Shown here piece by piece: positions 1 to 6,332 of a stretch of DNA of 34,373 bases. A program made the translations under genes and the position numbers. Source of the stretch: Caldalkalibacillus thermarum. GTDB lineage: Bacteria > Bacillota > Bacilli > Caldalkalibacillales > Caldalkalibacillaceae. Where the stretch lies: positions 1 to 34,373 of the forward strand of contig NZ_BMKZ01000037.1 in NCBI RefSeq assembly GCF_014644735.1. Reading direction: 5' to 3'. Under the pieces are notes generated by a model. It did no database searches. It saw only the letters and a program-made list of their open reading frames with translations, and was not told where the DNA came from. The stretch's first letter is position 1. The number at the start of each line of letters is the position of its first letter.

Positions 1-68
1 AATGTTTTATGGATCAGATTTTGTTGTTTTTGATTGGGATACAGGCGAAAACGATACGCTTTCTGCAT
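1..68 (-). CDS. tnpB: TnpB-family (IS200/IS605 OrfB) N-terminus, cut by window edge
   Basis: The minus strand from position 68 reads ATG then MQKAYRFRLYPNQKQQNLI, open to the window edge (22 codons). This matches the N-terminal start typical of IS200/IS605 TnpB proteins (basic RFRLYPN motif followed by a Q-rich helix), which are RNA-guided nucleases carried by these elements. A good ribosome-binding site (CCAGGAGGG, 7-8 nt upstream) fixes the start. Only 22 residues are visible, so whether the gene is intact cannot be judged. The hairpin at 139-169 lies about 70 bp upstream of the start and probably marks the end of the element. Confidence 0.72.
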   Translation of the reverse strand, partial: MQKAYRFRLYPNQKQQNLIHKT

Positions 69-138
69 AGATTTTCCCTCCTGGTTTTAATATACCATTT
101 CTGTTTCAGAAGGAAAACATATGTTTGCTCCGATTCAT

Positions 139-169
139 CCCCCACTTACACTTCGTTTAGAAGTGGGGG
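139..169 (-). repeat. Subterminal hairpin of the IS200/IS605-type element
   Basis: CCCCCACTT (139-147) pairs perfectly with AAGTGGGGG (161-169) across a 13-nt loop. Neither strand has a T-run after the stem, so an intrinsic terminator is unlikely. Its place just upstream of the tnpB start fits the imperfect palindromes at the ends of IS200/IS605 elements, which are the TnpA recognition structures. The exact element boundary cannot be set. Confidence 0.5.
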
Positions 170-275
170 TCTTCTCGGAAATTTATGATAAACCTGAAAA
201 CATCCTGATTTACAAAACATAATAACATAGGATAATAATGGATCTTTTGAAAAAAAATTACTCTCATCTTAACGG

Positions 276-304
276 TTGACTAACCGCAAAAGACATGTTA
301 TATT
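276..304 (+). promoter_or_regulatory. Sigma-A promoter of the tRNA operon
   Basis: TTGACT (276-281), a 17-nt spacer and TATATT (299-304) form a near-consensus vegetative promoter. An A/T-rich stretch lies just upstream (248-262). It is about 50 bp before the first tRNA. The same hexamers and spacing recur before tRNA-Leu at 3627-3655. Confidence 0.8.
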
Positions 305-355
305 ATTATCTGTCGTCGCCGGTGGACAGCATTAAAAAACACCGGTATATAGCAA

Positions 356-449
356 GGAGAGGTGTCCGAGCTGGCCGAAGGAGCACGATTGGAAATCGTG
401 TAGACGGGGATAACCCGTCTCGAGGGTTCGAATCCCTCCCTCTCCGCCA
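356..449 (+). tRNA. tRNA-Ser (GGA)
   Basis: Acceptor stem GGAGAGG pairs with CCTCTCC, the long variable arm typical of class II serine tRNAs is present, the anticodon loop is TTGGAAA, and CCA is encoded (447-449). It reads UCC/UCU and is the first gene of the tRNA operon. Confidence 0.96.
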
Positions 450-455
450 TAACGT

Positions 456-532
456 GGCCCGTTGGTGAAGTGGCTTAACACACCGGCCTTTCACGCCGGC
501 ATTCAGGGGTTCGAATCCCCTACGGGTCACCA
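456..532 (+). tRNA. tRNA-Glu (TTC)
   Basis: The acceptor stem is GGCCCGT/ACGGGTC. The anticodon stem-loop is CCGGC-CTTTCAC-GCCGG with anticodon TTC, and CCA is encoded. It lies 6 nt after tRNA-Ser. Confidence 0.95.
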
Positions 533-536
533 ATGT

Positions 537-612
537 GGAGGGTTAGCTCAGCTGGGAGAGCACTTGCCTTACAAGCAAGGGGTCGGCGGTTCGATCCCGT
601 CACCCTCCACCA
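537..612 (+). tRNA. tRNA-Val (TAC)
   Basis: The acceptor stem is GGAGGGT/ACCCTCC. The anticodon arm is CTTGC-CTTACAA-GCAAG with anticodon TAC, and CCA is encoded. It lies 4 nt after tRNA-Glu. Confidence 0.96.
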
Positions 613-640
613 TCTTTTTTGCTTGGTGTTTAGCCAATGG

Positions 641-719
<79 letters not shown>

Positions 720-740
720 ATTATTGCCATTTCTCGCTGT

Positions 741-817
741 GGAGCTGTGGTGTAGAGGCCTAACATGCCTGCCTGTCACGCAGGAGATCGCGGGTTCGAA
801 TCCCGTCAGCTCCGCCA
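741..817 (+). tRNA. tRNA-Asp (GTC)
   Basis: The acceptor stem begins GGAGCTG. The anticodon arm is CCTGC-CTGTCAC-GCAGG with anticodon GTC, and CCA is encoded. As a GUN tRNA it is an expected substrate of the queuosine pathway, whose last enzyme (QueG) is encoded at 14636-15820. Confidence 0.96.
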
Positions 818-861
818 TTTATTTTCATTGGCTCTAAAGATTATGAATCACAAAAAAGCAA

Positions 862-891
862 TTGACAGCATCTGAAATCCTGTGTTATATT
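862..891 (+). promoter_or_regulatory. Internal promoter within the tRNA operon
   Basis: A perfect TTGACA -35 box (862-867) is followed after 18 nt by TATATT (886-891), or after 17 nt by TTATAT. It sits in the 87-bp gap between tRNA-Asp and tRNA-Phe and is 14 bp before the Phe gene. It probably adds separate transcription of the last eight tRNAs. Confidence 0.75.
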
Positions 892-904
892 AACTACTGT
901 CTCT

Positions 905-980
<76 letters not shown>

Positions 981-1012
981 CTTAAGATTTTGATAAACAG
1001 TCAAGCATGCGT

Positions 1013-1088
1013 GCCGGTGTAGCTCAATTGGTAGAGCAACTGACTTGTAATCAGTGGGTTGGGGGTTCGATTCCTCTCGCCGGCACCA
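1013..1088 (+). tRNA. tRNA-Thr (TGT)
   Basis: The acceptor stem begins GCCGGTG. The anticodon arm is ACTGA-CTTGTAA-TCAGT with anticodon TGT, and CCA is encoded. Confidence 0.96.
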
Positions 1089-1099
1089 TATTCACACGT

Positions 1100-1184
1100 G
1101 GAGGGGTAGCGAAGTGGTCAAACGCGGCAGACTGTAAATCTGCTCCCTCTGGGTTCGGCGGTTCGAATCCGTCCCCCTCCACCA
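1100..1184 (+). tRNA. tRNA-Tyr (GTA)
   Basis: Acceptor GGAGGGG/CCCCTCC, class II length (85 nt) with a long variable arm, anticodon arm GCAGA-CTGTAAA-TCTGC, anticodon GTA, CCA encoded. It is a GUN tRNA and so a likely queuosine substrate. Confidence 0.96.
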
Positions 1185-1204
1185 TCTTAAAGAGATCATA
1201 TTGC

Positions 1205-1278
1205 AGGGGCATAGTTCAATGGTAGAACGGCGGTCTCCAAAACCGCAAATGTGGGTTCGATTCCTACTGCCCCTGCCA
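1205..1278 (+). tRNA. tRNA-Trp (CCA)
   Basis: The acceptor stem is AGGGGCA/TGCCCCT. The anticodon arm is GCGGT-CTCCAAA-ACCGC with anticodon CCA, and CCA is also encoded at the 3' end. Confidence 0.96.
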
Positions 1279-1291
1279 TTTAAAATAACGT

Positions 1292-1368
1292 GGCGGCTGT
1301 GGCGAAGTGGTTAACGCACCGGATTGTGGCTCCGGCATTCGTGGGTTCGAATCCCATCAGTCGCCCCA
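1292..1368 (+). tRNA. tRNA-His (GTG)
   Basis: The anticodon arm is CCGGA-TTGTGGC-TCCGG with anticodon GTG. The acceptor stem is GCGGCTG/CAGTCGC. A genomically encoded G at position -1 (1292) can pair with C73, the identity signature of bacterial tRNA-His. CCA is encoded. Confidence 0.96.
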
Positions 1369-1379
1369 TACTTCACTGT

Positions 1380-1454
1380 TGGGCTGTAGCCAAGTGGTAA
1401 GGCAACGGGTTTTGGCCCCGTGATGCGCTGGTTCGAATCCAGCCAGCCCAGCCA
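1380..1454 (+). tRNA. tRNA-Gln (TTG)
   Basis: The acceptor stem is TGGGCTG/CAGCCCA. The anticodon arm is ACGGG-TTTTGGC-CCCGT with anticodon TTG, and CCA is encoded. Confidence 0.96.
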
Positions 1455-1463
1455 TCTATACGA

Positions 1464-1538
1464 GCGGAAATAGCTCAGGGGTAGAGCACCACCTTGCCAA
1501 GGTGGGGGTCGCGGGTTCGAATCCCGTTTTCCGCTCCA
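1464..1538 (+). tRNA. tRNA-Gly (GCC)
   Basis: The acceptor stem begins GCGGAAA and pairs with TTTCCGC. The anticodon arm is CCACC-TTGCCAA-GGTGG with anticodon GCC, and CCA is encoded. Confidence 0.96.
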
Positions 1539-1558
1539 TTTTTACATTTATTTAAAGT

Positions 1559-1632
<74 letters not shown>

Positions 1633-1667
1633 CTCCAAAAACCATAAATACGCGACGGCAATTACGC

Positions 1668-1736
1668 AACCCCTTCTGTTTCAACTTTGCATTATAAGAT
1701 AATGCAAGTTGGAAAACGGAAAGGTTTTTTATTTTG
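1668..1736 (+). terminator. Terminator of the tRNA operon
   Basis: A long stem pairs TTTCAAC...TTGCATTAT with ATAATGCAA...GTTGGAAA around an AAG loop. It is extended by AACC...CTT pairing with AAGGTT, and TTTTTTATTTT follows. The stem is A/T-rich but long, and it directly follows the last tRNA. Confidence 0.7.
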
Positions 1737-1956
1737 TCCATAAGAAGGAGCGTTATTTGCACTATAGTAGATCATTCAATGTTTTTGGCCTCAGAGAAGT
1801 TATGCTGCATAAAATAACCGGGGTATATACATACTTGTTAAAAATGGATTAAAAATGGACAAAATAAGGAAAACTAAGGTAAGAAGTTAATTTATTTTAG
1901 ATGATTCTTGACGATACCCTGCCCAAAATTTGGTGCGGTTATACATGAAAAACAGG
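1737..1956. other. Intergenic stretch before the insertion sequence
   Basis: This is A/T-rich sequence with no convincing gene. A GGAG at about 1747 precedes a 32-codon TTG-started frame (1757-1852), but it has no recognisable features. The final bases (about 1943-1956, ATGAAAAACAGG) are what lay upstream of the tRNA-Leu promoter before the insertion sequence separated them. Confidence 0.5.
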
Positions 1957-1960
1957 TTGA
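1957..1960 (+). repeat. Target-site duplication, left copy (TTGA)
   Basis: TTGA sits immediately outside the left inverted repeat. The same four bases sit immediately outside the right inverted repeat at 3627-3630, as expected for IS1380-family insertion. Confidence 0.8.
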
Positions 1961-1976
1961 CCCTGAATTATTCATA
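1961..1976 (+). repeat. Left terminal inverted repeat of the IS1380 element
   Basis: CCCTGAATTATTCATA is the exact reverse complement of positions 3611-3626. With the adjoining TSD base the symmetry extends to 17 bp (1960-1976 versus 3611-3627). Confidence 0.9.
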
Positions 1977-2155
1977 CTTCCAATGAAGATTTAATTTGAT
2001 ACCAAATCCAATGATTTTTTGTTATCTAAACAAGTAAGAGCTGTTAATTTCGATAAATATGATAAATGATAAAGGTGAATGGTAGTAAAATCCTGATTTT
2101 GGGCATACTACCCCCTTGGTCTTTCATCCTTTTAAAAAACAGCTATTCAATTGAA

Positions 2156-3472
2156 TTATTCTAGCTTAAGACGTTGAATTCGCTGAAGTACTTCCCAAAA
2201 GAATTTTTGGTACACAAAACTAGAGGACAATTTAAAGTAGATGGATCGTCCTGATTTTACTAATTTACTCGCAACTTTAATAATTCTTGTACGAATGGTC
2301 TCGATTTGCATACTTTTCCGTCCTTTTGGAAAGCAAAGGGTACGTAGCCAATTCGTTAGGTTGTACGCTAATAGACTTAACATCATTTTGACTTCATTTA
2401 CCTGGAAAGAATGGCTGTTCATTTTATCCAGATAAAAACCGTTTTTAGCTTCCTTGATATAGTTCTCCATCGTCCCTCTTTTTTGATAAGAACGAACGAT
2501 AGTTTCTGGAGTGAATGCATCTTTTAAATTCGTTACAAAAAAGGAATGGGTAAAAAACAGTTCACCCGCAGGACGAACAGATTGTACGATGACTTTTCTT
2601 GACTTCGACCATGATTTTGCCTGGTATTCGATTTCCTCATAATAGCATTCAGACATGGAAACATCTGATATCTCCGTTGCTGGATGTAATTCATCTGCCA
2701 TTCGCTGTAAAATAGCGTTTGATTTTAGACGAATCACGTAATAGACAGACTCATCTTCACATAAGTCATACAAAGCCGGGACAGCAAATCCACTATCTCC
2801 ACGTAAAAACGGTGTGGTTTCTGGAAATTTTTCATTGTAGTGTTCAATAAGTGGTTTTACAAAATCAACGACACCATTGGAAGTATAAACATTTCCTGGT
2901 CGTAGCTTCGCTTTAAGGAAATCGCCAGTGATACCATCAAAAGCAACTAACGGATGAAAACCGACCGTTCCATAATGAGTATTGTACGATGCCGATTCTT
3001 GTTCACCATATGTGTCAGCATGTGTTGAATCCAAGTCAAAGATGATTGCTTTGGATCCCCTGAATGTATGTACTTTATCTAAAAGCTCTTGGTTCGCTTG
3101 ATTTAATTGTTCCATGGATTCGTTATCAAATCTTGTGTAAAACCGAGATAAACTTGGTTGAGAAGCTAAGGCGTCGGTCCCGATAATTTGTGTGAAGACA
3201 GGATCATTCGTCAATTGATCAGCACTGTCATCTTCAGCATAACCAGCAATGATTTGATAAATCTTTTGACGGAGTAAATTTTCATTCGAATGAACATGGT
3301 ATTTTCTATCGTCTTTCAAATGTAGATGTCGAGCCAAGGTTTTAGAGAATCCGATTTTCTCGTCGAATTCCCTAAAGATAAATTCACCTGTATCAGAAGA
3401 AAGAGAACCCCCATCATTTGACAATTTAATTTGACGATTGAAATCTAACGTTAATTGCGGTAAAGTAGCCAT
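2156..3472 (-). CDS. IS1380-family transposase
   Basis: The 438-aa protein catalyses transposition of the surrounding element. It is recognised by the family-typical N-terminus (TLDFNRQIKLSNDGGSLSSD), the central IFDLDSTHADTYG segment carrying catalytic acidic residues, LRGDSGFA near the middle, and the C-terminal RGTMENYIKEAKNGF block holding the acidic residue of the DDE set. Length is normal for the family and no frameshift or internal stop is seen. The ATG start has an AAAGGA ribosome-binding site 8 nt upstream. The gene reads toward the tRNA operon and fills almost the whole element. Confidence 0.93.
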   Translation of the reverse strand: MATLPQLTLDFNRQIKLSNDGGSLSSDTGEFIFREFDEKIGFSKTLARHLHLKDDRKYHVHSNENLLRQKIYQIIAGYAEDDSADQLTNDPVFTQIIGTDALASQPSLSRFYTRFDNESMEQLNQANQELLDKVHTFRGSKAIIFDLDSTHADTYGEQESASYNTHYGTVGFHPLVAFDGITGDFLKAKLRPGNVYTSNGVVDFVKPLIEHYNEKFPETTPFLRGDSGFAVPALYDLCEDESVYYVIRLKSNAILQRMADELHPATEISDVSMSECYYEEIEYQAKSWSKSRKVIVQSVRPAGELFFTHSFFVTNLKDAFTPETIVRSYQKRGTMENYIKEAKNGFYLDKMNSHSFQVNEVKMMLSLLAYNLTNWLRTLCFPKGRKSMQIETIRTRIIKVASKLVKSGRSIYFKLSSSFVYQKFFWEVLQRIQRLKLE

Positions 3473-3610
3473 TATAAGAATCCTTTCTGTGGTTATTTTG
3501 TCGTGATTTAACTTTAACAGAAATGGATTCTTTTTTCATTTATTTGATGCATGATCAATTCGGTTGAAATGCTTGATAGATAGGCATTAGAAAGTAATCA
3601 AAAGTTTTCT

Positions 3611-3626
3611 ATGAATAATTCAGGGT
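3611..3626 (-). repeat. Right terminal inverted repeat of the IS1380 element
   Basis: TATGAATAATTCAGGG is the reverse complement of the left end at 1961-1976. The bases immediately following are the second TTGA copy. Confidence 0.9.
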
Positions 3627-3630
3627 TGAC
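3627..3630 (+). repeat. Target-site duplication, right copy (TTGA)
   Basis: TTGA directly outside the right inverted repeat matches 1957-1960. It doubles as the start of the tRNA-Leu -35 box. Confidence 0.8.
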
Positions 3631-3655
3631 TTATGTTTGCGTCCGTGATATATTA
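3627..3655 (+). promoter_or_regulatory. tRNA-Leu promoter with -35 box at the IS junction
   Basis: TTGACT (3627-3632), a 17-nt spacer and TATATT (3650-3655) match the tRNA-operon promoter at 276-304 in both boxes and spacing. The first four bases of the -35 box are the TTGA target duplication of the IS1380 insertion, so the box survived because the target was duplicated. Everything upstream of the -35 is now insertion-sequence DNA. Confidence 0.85.
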
Positions 3656-3728
3656 TTCATTGTCGACGGACACCCACGACTTTTGTGGTAATGCATCTTG
3701 AATAATTGCGTAATACCAACAAAAATGT

Positions 3729-3815
3729 GCCGGTGTGGCGGAATTGGCAGACGCGCACGACTCAAAATCGTGTTCCCTTTCGGGAGTGTGAGTTCGACTC
3801 TCACCACCGGCACCA
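3729..3815 (+). tRNA. tRNA-Leu (CAA), integration site of the mobile element
   Basis: Acceptor GCCGGTG/CACCGGC, class II length (87 nt) with a long variable arm, anticodon arm CACGA-CTCAAAA-TCGTG with anticodon CAA, CCA encoded. The gene is complete and has its own promoter. Its 3' 76 bp (3740-3815) are repeated exactly at 11343-11418, so the present 3' part was supplied by the integrated element and keeps the tRNA functional. The natural terminator now lies beyond the element at 11445-11490. Confidence 0.96.
3740..3815 (+). repeat. attL: left 76-bp direct repeat within tRNA-Leu
   Basis: Positions 3740-3815 are identical to 11343-11418 (offset 7603). The repeat runs from the D-arm of the tRNA to its encoded CCA. 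The bases flanking it differ on both sides (C versus G on the left, A versus T on the right), which sets the limits. Confidence 0.95.
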
Positions 3816-3879
3816 ATCCCAATCATATCAAGACTTTAGAGATTCGCAGAAAATTCAGACAAAAAGATTTAAAACACTA

Positions 3880-3923
3880 AATCGTGTTACCCTGAATGGG
3901 GCATGTTAAAGGTCACTCGATTC
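3880..3923 (+). promoter_or_regulatory. Candidate integrase arm-type sites, left end
   Basis: AATCGTGTTACCCTGAA (3880-3896) and AGGTCACTCGATTC (3910-3923) each have a near-copy near the right end: 11284-11300 (15 of 17 identical) and 11241-11254 (13 of 14). The AATCGTGT core also occurs in the att repeat itself (AATCGTGTTCCC, from 3767). Paired sites flanking attP on both sides are what tyrosine integrases or their directionality factors bind. Confidence 0.55.
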
Positions 3924-3981
3924 CGCTGTTAATCAACCTCTTTTGCGACTGCCTGAACAGTTCGCGAGGGAGGTTTTTATT

Positions 3982-4917
3982 ATGTCTGAAATGGTGTCAG
4001 CCACAGAACATGATGTTACCTGGCAGGAGGCTATGACGGAGTTTCTGGCTATTAAACAGGCTTCGGGCGTTCGTCCGGCTACATTGCAGGGATACCGCAA
4101 CCATATTGAACGCTTTTTCCGGCAGTTTCGCGGCACATGGAATGATGAACAGCGATTGAAGCGCGGTTTGATTAAGCATCTTTCGGAAAATGTCAGTCCT
4201 TACACCTATAACCTGCGGTTGGTCTATCTGCGGGCTTTTCTGGATTGGTGTGTCTCGGAACAATATTTGAGCGTCAATCCATTAAAACAGTTTAAATCAA
4301 GGAAAACATCTGAACGTATTGTTGACATACCGGATGAGACGTTGCAACAGCTTTTGCGCCTGCCGGACTTGAAAACCTATTGCGGATTAAGGGACTATGC
4401 CTTGATTTTATTGACACTGGATACGGGCATCCGTCCCGCTGAAGCTTTCAGATTGAAACCAGCCGATATTGACATCAAGACACGTCAAGTGACGATACGT
4501 GAAGATGTATCCAAAACCGGTTTGGGCAGAACGTTATACATTCTGCCGGAAACCGCCAAAAGCATTCAAAAGCTGTTGCATATCCGTCCCGCAAATTGGG
4601 CTAATGCGCCGCTGTTTTGCAAGGAAGATGGCCAACCAATGGACAGGCATTGTTGGAACAAGCGCATTAAAAAATATGCCCAAACGCTGGGCATTAATCT
4701 TCGTCCATATGATTTGCGCCATGCTTTTGCCATCCGCTTTTTGCGCAATGGCGGTAATGTCTTTGCCTTGCAACGTATCCTGGGGCATACCGACATGTCA
4801 ATGACAAAAAGATATGTTTATCTCACTCAAAATGATTTGCGCGATGTGCATGCCCAATCCAGTCCAGTGCATAAGCTGTTGCCCAAAAAGACGCGCATTA
4901 GGAGGCTGGACAAGTGA
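3982..4917 (+). CDS. int: Tyrosine site-specific recombinase (integrase)
   Basis: The 311-aa protein should catalyse integration and excision of the element at tRNA-Leu(CAA). Residues about 8-95 form the SAM-like core-binding domain. The catalytic domain follows, with Arg151 in DTGIRPAEA, Lys178 in the beta-hairpin SKTG, box II YDLRHAFAIRF (Arg246), His269 in LGHT and the nucleophile Tyr278 in TKRYVYL. The first position of the HxxR box is Tyr243 rather than His, which occurs in some relatives. The start is ATG 3982, with GGAGG (3969-3973) 8 nt upstream; an in-frame TTG at 3943 lacks such a site. The gene lies 166 bp from attL, and no terminator separates it from the tRNA-Leu promoter. Its stop overlaps the next small gene. 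Confidence 0.95.
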   Translation: MSEMVSATEHDVTWQEAMTEFLAIKQASGVRPATLQGYRNHIERFFRQFRGTWNDEQRLKRGLIKHLSENVSPYTYNLRLVYLRAFLDWCVSEQYLSVNPLKQFKSRKTSERIVDIPDETLQQLLRLPDLKTYCGLRDYALILLTLDTGIRPAEAFRLKPADIDIKTRQVTIREDVSKTGLGRTLYILPETAKSIQKLLHIRPANWANAPLFCKEDGQPMDRHCWNKRIKKYAQTLGINLRPYDLRHAFAIRFLRNGGNVFALQRILGHTDMSMTKRYVYLTQNDLRDVHAQSSPVHKLLPKKTRIRRLDK

Positions 4918-5093
4918 AGATTTACCGCCTTCCTGATGACGCGCTTAACCGTCTTTTAATGATTGCCAGGGAACACACTAAACTTGCCTTAAGAGCTATG
5001 AACAAAAAATGTCCACCTGAGGAAAGGAAGCGCATCTTGAAACAGATTGAGCACTTGCGCCAGGAAAGGGAACGCCTGTTGGATTCGCAATAG
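4914..5093 (+). CDS. 59-aa basic helical protein coupled to the integrase
   Basis: GTG at 4914 overlaps the integrase stop (GTGA arrangement), and GGAGG at 4901-4905 lies 8 nt upstream, so translation is probably coupled. The protein (starting MKIYRLPDDALNRLLMIARE) is basic and rich in Lys, Arg, Glu and Leu. It is predicted to be mostly helical, with a coiled-coil-like C-terminus (ILKQIEHLRQERERLL). I do not recognise a family. Its size, charge and coupling to int make a recombination-directionality or DNA-bridging role possible, but that is inference only. A strong terminator follows 2 nt after the stop. Confidence 0.7.
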   Translation: MKIYRLPDDALNRLLMIAREHTKLALRAMNKKCPPEERKRILKQIEHLRQERERLLDSQ

Positions 5094-5094
5094 A

Positions 5095-5120
5095 AGCGGG
5101 GCACACCCGCTCCTTTTTTG
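5095..5120 (+). terminator. Terminator of the integrase transcript
   Basis: AGCGGG (5095-5100) pairs with CCCGCT (5106-5111) and is followed by CCTTTTTTG. It directly follows the 59-aa gene and ends plus-strand transcription before the convergent minus-strand genes. Confidence 0.88.
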
Positions 5121-5420
5121 TTTTCATCAGGCAAGGGGTTTGTATTAAACACAATCCCCCTGTAGGGGGGTTCCGATTTCCAGAAGCCTCTTGCCGGTAA
5201 CCGCACGGGCAGTCTTCTGCGAACAAAATTCCCTTTATTACATTAAAGGGGTAAATCATTAAAAAGGCTGGATTAAATCAAGCCCATAACGGACTAAGTT
5301 TAACTTAGGGCTTCGTCTTAAATTCGGACAAAGCAGAAAAAGAATAAGGACGTGACACCATTGGCACGTCCTGTGAGGTAAGCCAAAGTTACCTCATATG
5401 GGATAGCTTCAACCGACACC
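5121..5420. other. Hairpin-rich non-coding stretch between convergent transcripts
   Basis: No gene with a ribosome-binding site is seen. The stretch holds a chain of hairpins: CCCCC/GGGGG (5156-5169), CTAAGT/ACTTAG nested in AAGCC/GGCTT (5280-5313), GGACGTG/CACGTCC (5348-5371) and GAGGTAA/TTACCTC (5375-5395). It could be the 3' end of the minus-strand transcript, a structured RNA, or a single-strand origin. None of these can be decided from sequence alone. Confidence 0.5.
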
Positions 5421-5591
5421 CTATAAGGGACGTGATTGTGAATCATCCCCTGATGTATCTGCTGTTTTTACACCTTTGCATGGGGTTGTTTTGGTGTGTT
5501 TTCGTGATGTGCGCTTATGCAGTTTTATTACAAAGTCCACGGCCACCACATAAGCCACCAGCAACAGAAAGAGTAACAACTCACTCCACAT
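5421..5591 (-). CDS. 56-aa single-pass membrane peptide, copy 1
   Basis: The protein starts MWSELLLFLLLVAYVVAVDF, giving a hydrophobic helix at residues 4-22, then a basic juxtamembrane segment (KLHKRTSRKH) and a polar tail. It is probably inserted with a short outer N-terminus and a cytoplasmic tail, by the positive-inside rule. AAAGGAG lies upstream of the ATG. It is a clear paralogue of the peptide at 6162-6332 (shared MWSELLLF and KLHK-TSR). A 1-nt difference near the end (ACAACCCC here, ACAAACCCC there) changes the reading frame of the tail, so the last 16 or so residues here may be a frameshifted extension. Function unknown; holin-like or superinfection roles are only guesses. Confidence 0.72.
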   Translation of the reverse strand: MWSELLLFLLLVAYVVAVDFVIKLHKRTSRKHTKTTPCKGVKTADTSGDDSQSRPL

Positions 5592-5701
5592 ATGACCATC
5601 TCCTTTAGGGGCTGGGATTTCTCTTTTTTTTGTGCGTGAAGTTGCGTGTTTTAGGGACTGCGGATTATGCGTCCTTTTTTAGGGCGTTACTTTTGTTACC
5701 A

Positions 5702-5992
5702 TTAAAGCTCTATCACACCATAATCAGCAGGATTTAATCCTTTGGCCTTTAAGCTGGAGACATAGTTATCCAGCATCTCCTGGGCTTCGTCCCTGCTGAT
5801 ACATAAAGCTTTGGCTATATCCTCAGCGCTGAACAATTCCCTTCCTCGACCAAACGCTATTTTAATGCCCACTTCAATCTGTTCCATCGTCATGCCATTA
5901 CGGATGCCAGACTCTATCACTTCCCTAATCTCTGCTTTACTGACCTGATAACGTTCAGCATACTTGCGAACCAGTTGCTCAGCTCTGTTCAT
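5702..5992 (-). CDS. 96-aa protein with HTH-like C-terminal half
   Basis: ATG at 5992 follows GAGGTGG; a GTG 9 nt further upstream is also in frame but overlaps the ribosome-binding site. The protein is helical and charged. Residues about 55-83 (FSAEDIAKALCISRDEAQEM) read like a helix-turn-helix segment. I do not recognise a family. It sits between the two membrane-peptide genes and is read in the same direction, so it may regulate or partner them. The base composition and the A-rich start motif match its neighbours. Confidence 0.7.
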   Translation of the reverse strand: MNRAEQLVRKYAERYQVSKAEIREVIESGIRNGMTMEQIEVGIKIAFGRGRELFSAEDIAKALCISRDEAQEMLDNYVSSLKAKGLNPADYGVIEL

Positions 5993-6161
5993 GTTGACCA
6001 CCTCTTTTTTTAGTGTCCTAAGTTGTTCAAAGTGCCTTTTTTATATTCTCGCAAACTCTCACACAGGGATTATCTCTCTTTTTTTAGTGTTCGTTTTTGT
6101 TCTAACTGGCCTGTGTCCACACTGGCACCCTAACTTAAACTGAAACAAAGGATGTCCCGCT

Positions 6162-6332
6162 TTACCAGTGCATGGGGTTTGTTTTGGTAACCTCCGGTTC
6201 ATCCTTCAGTGCCTTGATTGTGCTATCCATCTTGTGGGCTAACCGTGATGTGAGCTTGTGCAGTTTCAGTATAAGCTTTAACGCTATCAGATAAGTTATC
6301 AGCGACACAAAGAGTAACAATTCACTCCACAT
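6162..6332 (-). CDS. 56-aa single-pass membrane peptide, copy 2
   Basis: The protein starts MWSELLLFVSLITYLIALKL: a hydrophobic helix (residues 4-24), then KLHKLTSR and a charged tail ending NPMHW. AAAAAGGAGG precedes the ATG (start motif CCCTAAAAAGGAGG). It is paralogous to 5421-5591 in both protein and DNA, including the shared 3' segment around ACCAAAACAA(A)CCCCATGC. Two diverged copies flanking a third small gene point to an internal duplication of a gene cassette. No family is recognised. Confidence 0.72.
   Translation of the reverse strand: MWSELLLFVSLITYLIALKLILKLHKLTSRLAHKMDSTIKALKDEPEVTKTNPMHW

Larger units (their letters stand above)
1961..3626 (-). mobile_element. IS1380-family insertion sequence, apparently intact
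   Basis: The 1666-bp element is bounded by 16-bp perfect inverted repeats (1961-1976 and 3611-3626) and a 4-bp TTGA duplication, and it carries one full-length transposase. The length, single gene and repeat size fit the IS1380 family. Its base composition is clearly richer in A/T than the chromosomal genes to the right. It sits directly upstream of the tRNA-Leu promoter; restoring the site by removing it gives AAACAGG-TTGACT, so the insertion split the sequence at the -35 box. The perfect ends and open frame suggest a recent insertion. Confidence 0.92.

Noticed and set aside
1757-1852. TTG-started 32-codon frame after a GGAG
   Set aside because: Rare start codon, no recognisable protein character, and it directly follows a terminator with no promoter.
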